This document shows positions 34,125-42,387 of a DNA stretch of 64,000 nucleotides, in pieces (positions within the stretch are counted from its first letter, which is position 1; each line of letters opens with the position of its first letter). The stretch covers positions 6,053,411 through 6,117,410 of the forward strand of contig NZ_CP036348.1 in NCBI RefSeq assembly GCF_007753095.1. The letters run 5' to 3'. The stretch is from Rosistilla carotiformis (GTDB lineage: Bacteria; Planctomycetota; Planctomycetia; Pirellulales; Pirellulaceae). The notes beneath the pieces were generated by a model that searched no databases, was not told the DNA's origin, and was given only the letters and a program-made list of their open reading frames with translations. The translations under genes and the position numbers were made by a program.

Positions 34125-34916
34125 ATGAATGATCGACGTGAATTTCTCAGAAACAGTTTCGCTGCGGCGAGCATTGCAACCTTGGCTACCGGTGCAAGTG
34201 GCCAGGACCAGGAACCGGCCGTAAAACCCTCCGAGGTCGATGGGTATTGCTATCGATTGCCTAAGCTGAAACAAGGTTGCCGCTTACTATTCCAGGGTGA
34301 TTCCATTACCGACATGCAATGGGGACGCAACGAAAAAGATCGGAATCACTACCTCGGCCACAGCTACGTTTTTCTGATTGCCGCTCGCCTTGGCGTTGAC
34401 ATGCCGGATGCCCAACTTGACATCTACAATCGTGGCATGAGTGGTCACAAGGTCGGTGACTTGCGTGGGCGTTGGAAGAAAGACGCGATCGACATGAAGC
34501 CTGATCTCCTCTGTATCCTCATCGGTGTCAATGATGTTGGAAAAAATCTCAATGGAGTCGATGTCAAAAGCTGGGAAGCTGACTATCGCTTCCTTCTTCA
34601 CGCCAGCCGTGAAGCGAATCCAGAATTAAAATTGGTCTTGCTCGATCCTTTTGTCTTGCCTTCCGGTCGGCTATCTAACAGAGATTCTTACAAAAGATGG
34701 CGTGATCAGATCGAACGCCTGATCCCCATTGTCGTTCGGCTTTCAGAGGAATTCGATGCCGTGCACGTCAAGACTCAGGAAGTTTTCGACACGGCTGCCA
34801 AGGCGGGATCCCCTGGAAACTGGATATGGGACGGTGTTCATCCGCTGCCGCAAGGACATGAACTAATCGCTCGCAGTTGGCTGCACGAAGTCAGTCGGAA
34901 TTGGGGCTCGAGTTGA
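34125..34916 (+). CDS. SGNH/GDSL-type hydrolase with Tat signal
   Basis: 263 residues. The N-terminus NDRREFLRNSFAAASIATLATGASG is a twin-arginine signal (RREFLRN; shown in part). SGNH blocks: block I FQGDSITDM with the serine nucleophile, block III IGVNDVG with Asn, block V WDGVHPLPQGHELIA with Asp and His. Such enzymes deacylate carbohydrates or lipids; in planctomycetes they often act on polysaccharides. It starts 14 bases after degraded attC14 but has no recognisable attC after it, so cassette status is uncertain. Confidence 0.85.
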   Translation: MNDRREFLRNSFAAASIATLATGASGQDQEPAVKPSEVDGYCYRLPKLKQGCRLLFQGDSITDMQWGRNEKDRNHYLGHSYVFLIAARLGVDMPDAQLDIYNRGMSGHKVGDLRGRWKKDAIDMKPDLLCILIGVNDVGKNLNGVDVKSWEADYRFLLHASREANPELKLVLLDPFVLPSGRLSNRDSYKRWRDQIERLIPIVVRLSEEFDAVHVKTQEVFDTAAKAGSPGNWIWDGVHPLPQGHELIARSWLHEVSRNWGSS

Positions 34917-35028
34917 AGAGGCATGTCACCGTCTCCACTTGCACAAAGATTACACAGCATGGTTTCTCACAGAGAGACTATCCACATCAGATACCGGGAA
35001 CAGCCCCCAATGCCCCCCTTCCACTAAC

Positions 35029-35358
35029 TCAAATCTAACGGCGACTCGATAGATTGCTCGTGTACCCAGCGTCTTCCTACTGATCTGGGGTTTCTTTGTC
35101 GCTCGTACCTTTGGCGATGAGGGAGTCGCGACTAGGCCGCTCAACGCGAATGACAATATTGTTTTCGCAACGATGGCCGTCGGGATCGTGGGACTTCCCG
35201 TCGCCTGGCAATAAGAACTCACTGGAACGGTAATGACGGTCGCCGACCTGCTGATTGCTGCGGTTGTCAATTCGCGGGTGCTTCCTTCCCGGTATTATCA
35301 TCGCCTTGCCTGCCGTCGTTTTCTTATCCAGTTGAAAAATGAGACGGCCGCGAAGTAG
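35029..35358 (+). pseudogene. Remnant of a small membrane protein gene
   Basis: One frame reads ...ATR-stop-IARVPSVFLLIWGFFVAR, then DNIVFATMAVGIVGLPVAWQ-stop-ELTGTVMTVADLLIAAVVN and RYYHRLACRRFLIQLKNETAAK before a TAG at 35356. In-frame stops are TAG at 35050 and TAA at 35212. The hydrophobic periodicity and a W-x-E-L-T-G turn look like a genuine three-TM protein that has decayed. The 5' limit is not clear. Confidence 0.55.
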
Positions 35359-35536
35359 ACCACGGCTAAAGATTCAGCTCGTTGCCGAGTAGCATACGGC
35401 AATGTCATGCCCCGGCAGAAATGCAGCTGAACAAACGTGTCAACCATAGCGGCCCCCGAAGGTCGTTATCAATCCAAGGATCTAGCAATGTACGCTCCGC
35501 CTCCTTGGGTATTGTTATTGATGCCCTATTCCGTTT

Positions 35537-37007
35537 GTACTTGTTTACCGGGCCGTGATGGGTAATGGCAGTGCCAGCGGCGTAGGGCTGAGCAGTTGAT
35601 GGCGGATGAAGTCGAACGGGTCGGCCAGTCGTTGCTTGCAGGTTTGCATCACACTCATGATTCGGGATTGTGCCAACGCTCCGGACTCGGTTCGATTTCC
35701 GCCCCAGACTTTCCGATTCACCACGGCGGGACGAATCGCTTGCTCGCCTCGCCAGTTCGTCGCATCCGCACCGGGATGCCGAAGAAAGGTGTACAGGTCA
35801 TGTAAGTGCTTCTCGAGGAACTTTGCGAATCGTTCATTGGCCCTGTGGGTCTTCCGATGGCGGACCAAGTCCCACATCTGCATTGTCAATCTTCCTGCCA
35901 TCACCTTCATGCCATGAACGCCCACTTCATCTCGCCGAAAGCGATTGCGAAATTCAAAACCTCGCAACAACAACTTCTTCACGCCGCGCGGAAACGCCAA
36001 CGCAACACCCGTCCCGCTTTCGATCAGCGATTCACATCGCCGAAGCAGGTGCGCGAAGCATTGTTGATGAGTCGCCGAAGTGAATTTGTCGTAGACCGCC
36101 CAGCCATCGTGTCCGAAGATTCCAGACCAATCCATCCCCAGCAGTCGTTTTGCCGGTCCGATGCTTCGCGTCGGGTCCACCTCGTAGCACGTGGCCGTCA
36201 GCCCGACGAAGGCGTGTAGCCAAGCCCCACGTCCATCCACTCGCCAGCCCGTTTCATCACCTACGACCTGCGGTGAACCTCGCACGGCATCACGAACTTG
36301 TTGGTCAGCCTGCTCGAGTCGATCCGCCGTGCGAAGCATACTGCGACAACTGGTGCTCCGACTGACGTGGATTTCAAAGAGCATTTCCAGCAGGCGTTTG
36401 ACTTTGCCATGACTGAGCCCGAGTTCTTTGTTGAGCAGCGTCATCGCGGCGTGGACATTCGGGCCAAGTTGAGCGGCGGCAGCGCCCACGGCGCCGGAAG
36501 TTTGCAATTCGTGTCGGCTCTGAACATGGCTTCCGCATCCACTGCAACGGCCAGCGTCAATATTGAATTGTCGGTTGATGACGGTGCGAGGGATCTCGGT
36601 TTGGAATTGGACGAGAGTTTCGGTTTTCGTCAGTTCCTTGTGACCGCAATCGGGGCAGCATGCGGGCAGCGGAACATCGTAGGTCTCGTCGATCACCTCA
36701 GGCACGGCTCGGCGATGGTGATTGCCGTGATCCTCGCCACTCTTGCGTCCCGGTTTCTTCGGATCGGATTTTCGTTTCTTGCGAAAGGGAGCCGCTTGGC
36801 GTTTACCTTCGCGTTCAACCTTTTCGAGACGTGCAGTCAATATTTCGATCTGCTTGACCAGCATTTCATTGATCGCCTGCTGTTGCTCAAGTAACGTCTT
36901 GCAGTCGGGACAATCGGTCGTAATCTTGGGGACATTCATGACCCGCGAATTTTGATCGATTTACCCTGTTTTCGACAACACCAGTTTTTGCCCCGGTAAA
37001 CAAGTAC
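35537..37007 (-). mobile_element. IS66-family insertion sequence, single-transposase type, 1471 bp
   Basis: Perfect 16-bp terminal inverted repeats GTACTTGTTTACCGGG (35537-35552 and 36992-37007) flanked by the 8-bp direct repeat TTCCGTTT (35529-35536 and 37008-37015); 8-bp duplications are characteristic of IS66. It carries one transposase and no tnpA/tnpB accessory genes, like the ISBst12-type subgroup. The transposase stop codon lies in the left repeat. Confidence 0.93.
35545..36939 (-). CDS. IS66-family transposase
   Basis: 464 residues. N-terminal coiled coil (LLEQQQAINEMLVKQIEILT), a basic linker, zinc-finger cysteines (CCPDCGHKEL and CSGCGSH), then the DDE domain with VVGDETGWRVDGRGAWL, FGHDGWAVYDKF and the glutamate region NWRGEQAIRPAVVNRKVWGG. 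Full length and probably functional. Its last codons overlap the element's inverted repeat. Confidence 0.93.
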   Translation of the reverse strand: MNVPKITTDCPDCKTLLEQQQAINEMLVKQIEILTARLEKVEREGKRQAAPFRKKRKSDPKKPGRKSGEDHGNHHRRAVPEVIDETYDVPLPACCPDCGHKELTKTETLVQFQTEIPRTVINRQFNIDAGRCSGCGSHVQSRHELQTSGAVGAAAAQLGPNVHAAMTLLNKELGLSHGKVKRLLEMLFEIHVSRSTSCRSMLRTADRLEQADQQVRDAVRGSPQVVGDETGWRVDGRGAWLHAFVGLTATCYEVDPTRSIGPAKRLLGMDWSGIFGHDGWAVYDKFTSATHQQCFAHLLRRCESLIESGTGVALAFPRGVKKLLLRGFEFRNRFRRDEVGVHGMKVMAGRLTMQMWDLVRHRKTHRANERFAKFLEKHLHDLYTFLRHPGADATNWRGEQAIRPAVVNRKVWGGNRTESGALAQSRIMSVMQTCKQRLADPFDFIRHQLLSPTPLALPLPITAR

Positions 37008-37295
37008 TTCCGTTTTTGGCCCCAAGGCCAGCCTACTAATGGGAGGCTTCCATGTTGCTGTGATTTTCGCGTCTATATTTTCTGTGGTTCGCTATCTTAC
37101 ACGTCGTACTTCGAGACCATCCGCGTATTTCGTGTTCGGACCAGCGGCATATTTCGCGTCGACGCTGGCTTGCAATTTGCATCTGCTGTTATGGGCGAGC
37201 GTCTTTGACTAATTTGCATTGCATACTGCCTTTGCGAATTCACTGAGACCATCACCGAGAATACTGGACCCTGGCTTGCATTGCCCCAGTGAACG

Positions 37296-37387
37296 TGCGA
37301 ACCATGCGACAGTGACGGGAGGACGGAGGCCACGTTCCTGGCTGCTTGCAAGTCAACTCTCCCGTCCGCACACCGGTACCGTTATCC
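37296..37387 (+). other. attC15
   Basis: R'' TGCGAAC (37296-37302), R' GTTATCC (37381-37387), 92 bp. The arms GACGGGAGGACGG and CTCTCCCGTCC pair; the centre GGCTGCTTGCAAGTC resembles attC2. No matching cassette start (GTTCGCA) was found upstream, so the left end of cassette 15 is lost. Confidence 0.82.
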
Positions 37388-37549
37388 GGATGCGCGGTCT
37401 CAAACGGATGGCGAAACCGAACGCGAATCAAGGTATATTTAAGCTTCTGGAACGATGATCGAGTCGGCCAAGGTCGCACGCATATTCTGTGTAAATTCAT
37501 CGCTGTTCCGGTCACACGCTCGATCGAATTGCCAATGGGATGTCTCGCA

Positions 37550-37753
37550 ATGACTAGCCGCCGCAAAGCCCCGGACGCGAAGTACTACTATTATATTGAC
37601 ATCGACTTGTACTCACGGCAGATCCTTAGCTGGCAATCTGACACACAAAACAACATTGACTTTGGCGAACTGACCAACGGTTGCTACCGCGTGTTTCTGA
37701 CCAAGGGGCAATACAACAAACTCGTGAAGCATCTTGACACACCCCGTTCGTGA
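37550..37753 (+). CDS. Cassette 16: small hypothetical protein
   Basis: 67 residues from the ATG at 37550 (another at 37535). TSRRKAPDAKYYYYIDIDLY followed by SRQILSWQSDTQNNIDFGEL and VFLTKGQYNKLVKHLD looks like a compact beta-alpha protein. No family recognised. About 160 bases before and 90 bases after it within the cassette hold nothing else recognisable. Confidence 0.55.
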   Translation: MTSRRKAPDAKYYYYIDIDLYSRQILSWQSDTQNNIDFGELTNGCYRVFLTKGQYNKLVKHLDTPRS

Positions 37754-37841
37754 TTACTGCTTGGTGGATGCTTATGGTGGCGGCTGGCGTTCGCTCCATG
37801 TAGGCGATGCTCTAGAGGACGCCGTCCGAAGCAGATCAACC

Positions 37842-37932
37842 GATAAACTTCAATTTACCAAAATAGCAGTGACCACGGTTGATGGTAGCTAGACTGTCCA
37901 GTGCCACCACTTGGTGATCCTCACCGTTAGAT
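37842..37932 (+). other. attC16, left arm degraded
   Basis: R'' GATAAAC (37842-37848), R' GTTAGAT (37926-37932), 91 bp. The preceding CC makes CCGATAAAC, close to the CCGGATAAC expected from the cassette 16 start. The right half GGTAGCTAGACTGTCCAGTG is shared with attC3, the left half is eroded. R' fits the classic GTTRRRY consensus. Confidence 0.7.
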
Positions 37933-37944
37933 GAAACGAGAGCC

Positions 37945-38943
37945 ATGGCGATTATACATCAAGTCCTCGGCAGTCCCGGTCGCGACAATGCACTTCTTGT
38001 GCGTGTCGAATCTGGACAGCGAGTCACGCGTCTATTGTTTGATTGCGGTGACGGCTGTGCATCAGATCTGTCGCTATCTGAAATCCAAGCGATCGACCAT
38101 CTTTTCTTTTCACACTGCCACATGGATCATATCGGAGGCTTTGATTCATTCTTTCGCTGCACCTTCCATCGCAGTTCAAAAGAGAACAGGATCTGGGGGC
38201 CGCCTAGCACTTCGTCGATTCTACATCATCGATTTCAAGGATTCCTATGGAATCTCGCAGGTGAAATGAGTTCAACATGGACCGTCAACGACATCTGGCC
38301 TAGTGAGATCAGGCGTTACCGGTATCAGCTATCGGAGTCGTTTAAAGAACAGCACAATGCTGGAGTCCACGCGAGATCGGAAGTTGTCCTCGATGATGAC
38401 GATTTCACCGTTTCGGCGATTCCGTTGTCACATCACGGCCCTTGCCTTGGCTATTTGGTGCGTGAAAAACCGAGTATCAACGTCTCTACCGAACGCCTCG
38501 CTGCAATGGGCATCCGCCCGGGCCCATGGATGAAAGATCTAAAGACCGACGCAGTAGCGACCGACGTCACTATCGATGGAAAGACGTACGCACTCTCCGA
38601 TTTGCGGTCAGAGCTCCTGACAGAAACTCATGGAGACTCCATAGCGTATTTAACGGACTTTTTGCTGGATCAGGAGGCATTTCAGCGGCTTTCATCCGTC
38701 CTCGCGGACTGTGATGTCGTTGTGTGCGAAGCTCAGTATCGCCACGCGGACGTGGAACTGGCAAAACGGAACCATCACACGACGGTCAGGCAGGTAGCGG
38801 AGCTAGCTGCTGCTGCGAATTGCAGTCATCTCGTCCTATTCCACCTGTCGGATCGCTACACGAAGCCTCAATGGGTTGCAATGCTCGAAGAGAGTCGAGA
38901 ATCATTCTCGCGGACCAGGTTCCCTGTAGAATGGAACCTCTAA
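37945..38943 (+). CDS. Cassette 17: metallo-beta-lactamase-fold hydrolase (RNase Z-like)
   Basis: 332 residues. Metal motif SHCHMDHIGGFDSFF (HxHxDH) follows LLFDCGDGCASDL; further ligands are likely His in IPLSHHGPCLGYLV, Asp in DSIAYLTDF and His in LVLFHLSDRYT. The arrangement, with CEAQYRHADVELAKRNHHTTVRQVAELA, matches the RNase Z/ElaC-type MBL subfamily that acts on nucleic acids or phosphodiesters. Cytosolic. It is the last and one of the largest cassette genes; the following attC is degraded. Confidence 0.85.
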   Translation: MAIIHQVLGSPGRDNALLVRVESGQRVTRLLFDCGDGCASDLSLSEIQAIDHLFFSHCHMDHIGGFDSFFRCTFHRSSKENRIWGPPSTSSILHHRFQGFLWNLAGEMSSTWTVNDIWPSEIRRYRYQLSESFKEQHNAGVHARSEVVLDDDDFTVSAIPLSHHGPCLGYLVREKPSINVSTERLAAMGIRPGPWMKDLKTDAVATDVTIDGKTYALSDLRSELLTETHGDSIAYLTDFLLDQEAFQRLSSVLADCDVVVCEAQYRHADVELAKRNHHTTVRQVAELAAAANCSHLVLFHLSDRYTKPQWVAMLEESRESFSRTRFPVEWNL

Positions 38944-39026
38944 GTCGACATCAAACGCACCAACAAACGGCGGCAAGCGTGCTGTCCGCTGCCATTTACT
39001 CTCCTAAACGCGATGTCCAGTTCGCC
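38938..39026 (+). other. attC17, degraded terminal site
   Basis: R''-like CTCTAAG (38938-38944; expected ATCTAAC from the cassette 17 start) and R'-like GTTCGCC (39020-39026), 89 bp, with an internal CGGCGGCAAGC...CCGCTGCC stem. Length and position fit an attC that has lost its AAC. It marks the probable distal end of the array. Confidence 0.45.
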
Positions 39027-39448
39027 TCAATATGAATTTTTCATTTTCTCACTTGCTACAAATTCATAGCGAATGTCATCTTCAAACTAGGTCCGTGAGC
39101 GGTTTGGGACAACGGAATCCTACCAACGCCTGATGATCGAGCACGAACAGGGACTGCCCAACGCCTGAAGCACCAGTCGAAAACGGGGACACCTAGTTTT
39201 CCACGCCGAATTCTTTGACGTAAATTGTCCGTTAGCGGCGATGATTCGGACCTATCGTCGTGGCCGAATCTGCGAAATAAGTCGTGCTCCGCAGTCGGCA
39301 AGTTGAGTTTGTTTTGAGTCCTAGTCCATCGCGCCAACGCAGTGCCCAACGAACGTTCGGGGACGGAACCTCAATTCGAGTGCGACACTCTATTCTCTAT
39401 TCTCTATTCCACTCCTCGCTCCCAAACGAAACAGAAAAGGAAGACCTT
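39027..39448. other. Intergenic region downstream of the integron
   Basis: No credible gene in about 420 bases. It holds a short pyrimidine-rich repeat (TATTCTCTATTCTCTATTCC near 39391) just before the sulfatase and probably that gene's promoter. A GAAAACGGGGACACCTAGTT stretch near 39178 resembles REP-like sequence but has no second copy here. Confidence 0.5.
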
Positions 39449-41107
39449 ATGAAACGCACCCTACTAGCCGCGATTTGCGGCATCCTTACGGTCGCAATGG
39501 CGAGTGCTGCGGATAAACCAAACATCTTGTTCATCGTCTCCGACGACACCGGATACGGCGATCTCGGCCCCTATGGTGGTGGCGAGGGACGCGGCATGCC
39601 GACGCCGAACATCGATCGGTTGGCCCAAGAAGGGATGACCTTCTTCTCCTTCTATGCGCAACCAAGTTGCACACCCGGTCGTGCTGCGATGCAGACCGGC
39701 CGCATCCCGAACCGCAGCGGCATGACGACCGTCGCGTTTCAGGGACAAGGGGGCGGGCTTCCCGCCGCCGAATGGACCCTTGCCTCGGTGCTGAAGAAGG
39801 GTGGATACAAAACCTACTTCACCGGCAAGTGGCATCTTGGCGAAGCGGACTACGCGCTGCCAAACGCTCAGGGATACGATGTGATGGAACATTGCTTCCT
39901 GTATCACTGCAACGCTTACACCTATGGCGACCCCACTTGGTTCCCCGACATGGATCCGAAACTCCGGTCGATGTTCAACAAGGTCACCAAGGGATCGCTC
40001 TCGGGCAACGCTGGTGAGAAAGCCAAAGAAGACTTCAAAGTCAACGGCCAGTACGTCGACAAGCCAGGCGAAAGCGTCACCATCGAAGGAGTCAATTATC
40101 CCGATGGCGTCGTCGGAATTCCTTTTATGGATCAGTATGTCGAAGCGTCGGGCATCAAGTTTCTTGAGGAAGCGGCTAAGACCCCCGACGAACCATTTTT
40201 CATCAACGTCAACTTCATGAAGGTTCACCAACCGAACCTGCCAGCTCCCGAGTTCAAGCACAAATCGCTCTCGAAGTCGAAGTACGCCGACTCGGTCGTC
40301 GAGCTCGATACGCGGATCGGAAACATCACCGCCAAGCTCAAGGAACTCGGACTCGACAAGAATACGCTTGTCTTTTACACGACCGACAATGGTGCGTGGC
40401 AGGACGTTTACCCCGATGCCGGTTACACCCCGTTCCGTGGAACCAAGGGAACCGTGCGTGAAGGTGGTAACCGCGTTCCAGCGATCGCTGTATGGCCCGA
40501 CAAGATCAAACCGGGTGTAAAGAATCACGACATCGTCGGTGGTTTGGACCTGATGGCTACCTTTGCTTCGGTAGCGGGCGTTGAATTGCCCGAGAAGGAT
40601 CGCGAAGGCGAACCGATCTACTTCGACAGTTACGACATGACCCCAGTGCTAACCGGCAAGGGGAAGAGCGCGCGTGAAGCGTGGTTCTACTTCACCGAAG
40701 TCGAACTCACACCGGGTGCGGCTCGCGTCGGTAACTACAAGGCGTTGTTCAACATTCGCGGCGACGACGGCGCATCGACCGGCGGACTGGCCGTCGATAC
40801 CAATCTGGGATGGAAGGGACCGGAAAAGTACGTCGCCGTCGTTCCTCAAGTGTTTGACCTCTGGGCGGATCCGCAGGAGCGTTACGACATCTTTATGAAC
40901 AACTTCACCGAGCGAACTTGGACTCTCGTGACGATCAACGAGTCGATCAAAGAGCTGATGAAGACATACGTCAAGTATCCGCCGCGTAAGCTGCAGAGCG
41001 AAGTCTACACCGGCCCGATCACGCTTCCGCAATACCAACGGTTCCAGCATGTGAGAGACTCGCTGGAGAAGGAAGGCTTCTCGCTTCCATTGCCAACGGG
41101 CAACTGA
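39449..41107 (+). CDS. Sulfatase, secreted (arylsulfatase type)
   Basis: 552 residues from the ATG at 39449 with an AAGGAAG ribosome-binding site. Signal peptide at 1-20, then NILFIVSDDTGYGDLGPY with the metal-binding aspartates. The formylglycine motif is CTPGRAAMQTGR (Cys74, variant with G in place of S), followed by GKWHLGEADYALPNAQGYD. It needs a formylglycine-generating enzyme to become active. Planctomycetes use such enzymes to strip sulfate from algal polysaccharides. It is the first gene after the integron and in the same direction. Confidence 0.9.
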   Translation: MKRTLLAAICGILTVAMASAADKPNILFIVSDDTGYGDLGPYGGGEGRGMPTPNIDRLAQEGMTFFSFYAQPSCTPGRAAMQTGRIPNRSGMTTVAFQGQGGGLPAAEWTLASVLKKGGYKTYFTGKWHLGEADYALPNAQGYDVMEHCFLYHCNAYTYGDPTWFPDMDPKLRSMFNKVTKGSLSGNAGEKAKEDFKVNGQYVDKPGESVTIEGVNYPDGVVGIPFMDQYVEASGIKFLEEAAKTPDEPFFINVNFMKVHQPNLPAPEFKHKSLSKSKYADSVVELDTRIGNITAKLKELGLDKNTLVFYTTDNGAWQDVYPDAGYTPFRGTKGTVREGGNRVPAIAVWPDKIKPGVKNHDIVGGLDLMATFASVAGVELPEKDREGEPIYFDSYDMTPVLTGKGKSAREAWFYFTEVELTPGAARVGNYKALFNIRGDDGASTGGLAVDTNLGWKGPEKYVAVVPQVFDLWADPQERYDIFMNNFTERTWTLVTINESIKELMKTYVKYPPRKLQSEVYTGPITLPQYQRFQHVRDSLEKEGFSLPLPTGN

Positions 41108-41203
41108 TCCAAGCGATATTGTCTGAACTGCAGGCCGCCCGTCCGCGGGCGGCTTTTGGCAACGTGAGCGATAACACCCTTTGATGAATACAAGACCAAG
41201 ACG

Positions 41204-42226
41204 ATGACACCAACCTCCCCGAAGCTCTGTTTTATTCATGCGATCGCGATCGTCTTGGCGCTGGCCAGTTCGTCATTGCATGCCGACGAACCACTGGCAT
41301 CTTGGAACGATACGGCGACGAAGCAAGCGATCGTTGAATTCGTTGAGAGAGTCACGAACAACGACTTGCCAGATTACGTGGCTCCCGAAGATCGCATCGC
41401 GACGTTCGACAACGACGGCACGCTTTGGGGTGAGCACCCGATGTACACCCAGCTCGCCTTTGCGATCGACCGCGTCAAAGCGCTCGCACCGCAGCATCCC
41501 GAATGGAAGACCAAGCAGCCATTCAAAGCCGTGCTCGAGAACGACCTGCCGGCGCTCGCCGCCTCAGGCGAAAAAGGACTCCTCGAACTGGTGATGGTTT
41601 CGCACGCTGGCATCAGCACCGCAGAGTTCGAAGCGATCGTGAAGGACTGGCTCGAAACGGCGCGGCATCCGCGTTTTAAGAAGCGTTACACCGAGATGAC
41701 ATTTCAACCGATGCTGGAGCTGTTGGCCTATCTGCGTGCGAACGACTTCAAAACGTTCATCGTCTCCGGCGGCGGAGTCGAATTCATGCGGCCGATGACT
41801 CAGGCGGTCTACGGTATTCCGCCCGAACAAGTCGTTGGATCGTCGATCAAAACGCAATATGAGGTCAAAGACGGCAAGCCGATGCTGATGCGATTAGCCG
41901 AGATCGATTTCATCGACGACAAGACCGGCAAGCCCGTCGGCATCAACAAATTCATCGGCAAGCGTCCGATCGCGTCGTTCGGCAACTCCGCTGGAGACCG
42001 CGAGATGCTGCAGTGGACCGGTGCGGGCGATGGAGCGCGGCTGATGATGCTGGTCTTCCACGACGATGCCGAGCGTGAATATGCCTATGGTCCAGCGGAT
42101 GGACTGCCCGACACCAAGTTCGGCACCTTCCCGCAGTCGCTGATGGACGAAGCCAATGAAAAGGGCTGGCATGTGATCAGCATGAAAAACGACTGGAAGT
42201 CGATCCACCCAGCGGACGCTGAGTAA
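41204..42226 (+). CDS. Secreted HAD-superfamily phosphatase
   Basis: 340 residues with a signal peptide (IAIVLALASSSLHADEP). HAD motif I is FDNDGTLWGEHP, motif II FIVSGGGVEF, motif III/IV GINKFIGKRPIASFGNSAGDREML. This DND form is found in phosphoserine-phosphatase-like acid phosphatases acting outside the cytoplasm. It lies 96 bases after the sulfatase and may be co-transcribed, giving a sulfate/phosphate scavenging pair (inference). Confidence 0.85.
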   Translation: MTPTSPKLCFIHAIAIVLALASSSLHADEPLASWNDTATKQAIVEFVERVTNNDLPDYVAPEDRIATFDNDGTLWGEHPMYTQLAFAIDRVKALAPQHPEWKTKQPFKAVLENDLPALAASGEKGLLELVMVSHAGISTAEFEAIVKDWLETARHPRFKKRYTEMTFQPMLELLAYLRANDFKTFIVSGGGVEFMRPMTQAVYGIPPEQVVGSSIKTQYEVKDGKPMLMRLAEIDFIDDKTGKPVGINKFIGKRPIASFGNSAGDREMLQWTGAGDGARLMMLVFHDDAEREYAYGPADGLPDTKFGTFPQSLMDEANEKGWHVISMKNDWKSIHPADAE

Positions 42227-42331
42227 CCACAACGCTTCTTTGCGAAAAGAAAAAGAAGCCGCAGTAGCGGCGGCAGCAGGTAGCTTACGGCGTGAGCCGT
42301 AGGTGATGTGTTTGCCGCCTAAAACGTAAGC

Positions 42332-42376
42332 CCCGGCAGGGGCGACAGGTCCAAACGCTGTCGCCCCTGACCGGGA
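42332..42376. terminator. Bidirectional hairpin terminator candidate
   Basis: CCCGGCAGGGGCGACAG pairs with CTGTCGCCCCTGACCGGG across a nine-base loop, one bulged base, followed by ACTTTTATTTTATTA. It lies between the converging HAD phosphatase and His-rich lipoprotein genes, so it can stop both. The upstream stretch 42275-42331 (TTACGGCGTGAGCCGTAGG) is another small dyad of repeat-like character. Confidence 0.6.
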
Positions 42377-42387
42377 CTTTTATTTTA

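Larger units (their letters stand above)
35488..37212 (+). pseudogene. Cassette 15 gene interrupted by an IS66 element
   Basis: The 5' part is 35488-35536 (49 bases) and the 3' part 37016-37212. Removing the IS66 copy plus one TTCCGTTT restores a frame of 81 residues: MYAPPPWVLLLMPYSV|FGPKASLLMGGFHV (shown in part), ending ...LLLWASVFD and TAA. The product would be a small membrane protein with two or three TM segments. An AAGGA ribosome-binding site lies eight bases upstream of the ATG. attC15 follows 84 bases after the stop. Confidence 0.82.
23777..39026 (+). mobile_element. Chromosomal integron cassette array, about 17 cassettes
   Basis: Head-to-tail plus-strand cassettes downstream of a divergent intI. 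Each cassette holds one short gene (one holds a toxin-antitoxin pair), starts just after an R' GTT and ends in an attC of about 91 bp. The first bases of cassettes 1-6, 8-10, 12 and 13 are reverse-complementary to the R'' box at their own other end (7-10 bases; cassette 12 with one mismatch), the expected signature of circular cassettes integrated by IntI. The attC sites fall into a few similar families, as in sedentary chromosomal integrons. The array is broken by IS3 (cassette 11) and IS66 (cassette 15) insertions and decays toward its distal end. Confidence 0.9.

Noticed and set aside
42275-42331. Possible small RNA or riboswitch before the terminator
   Set aside because: Only a short dyad (TTACGGC/GCCGTAG) of repeat character; no conserved aptamer features.
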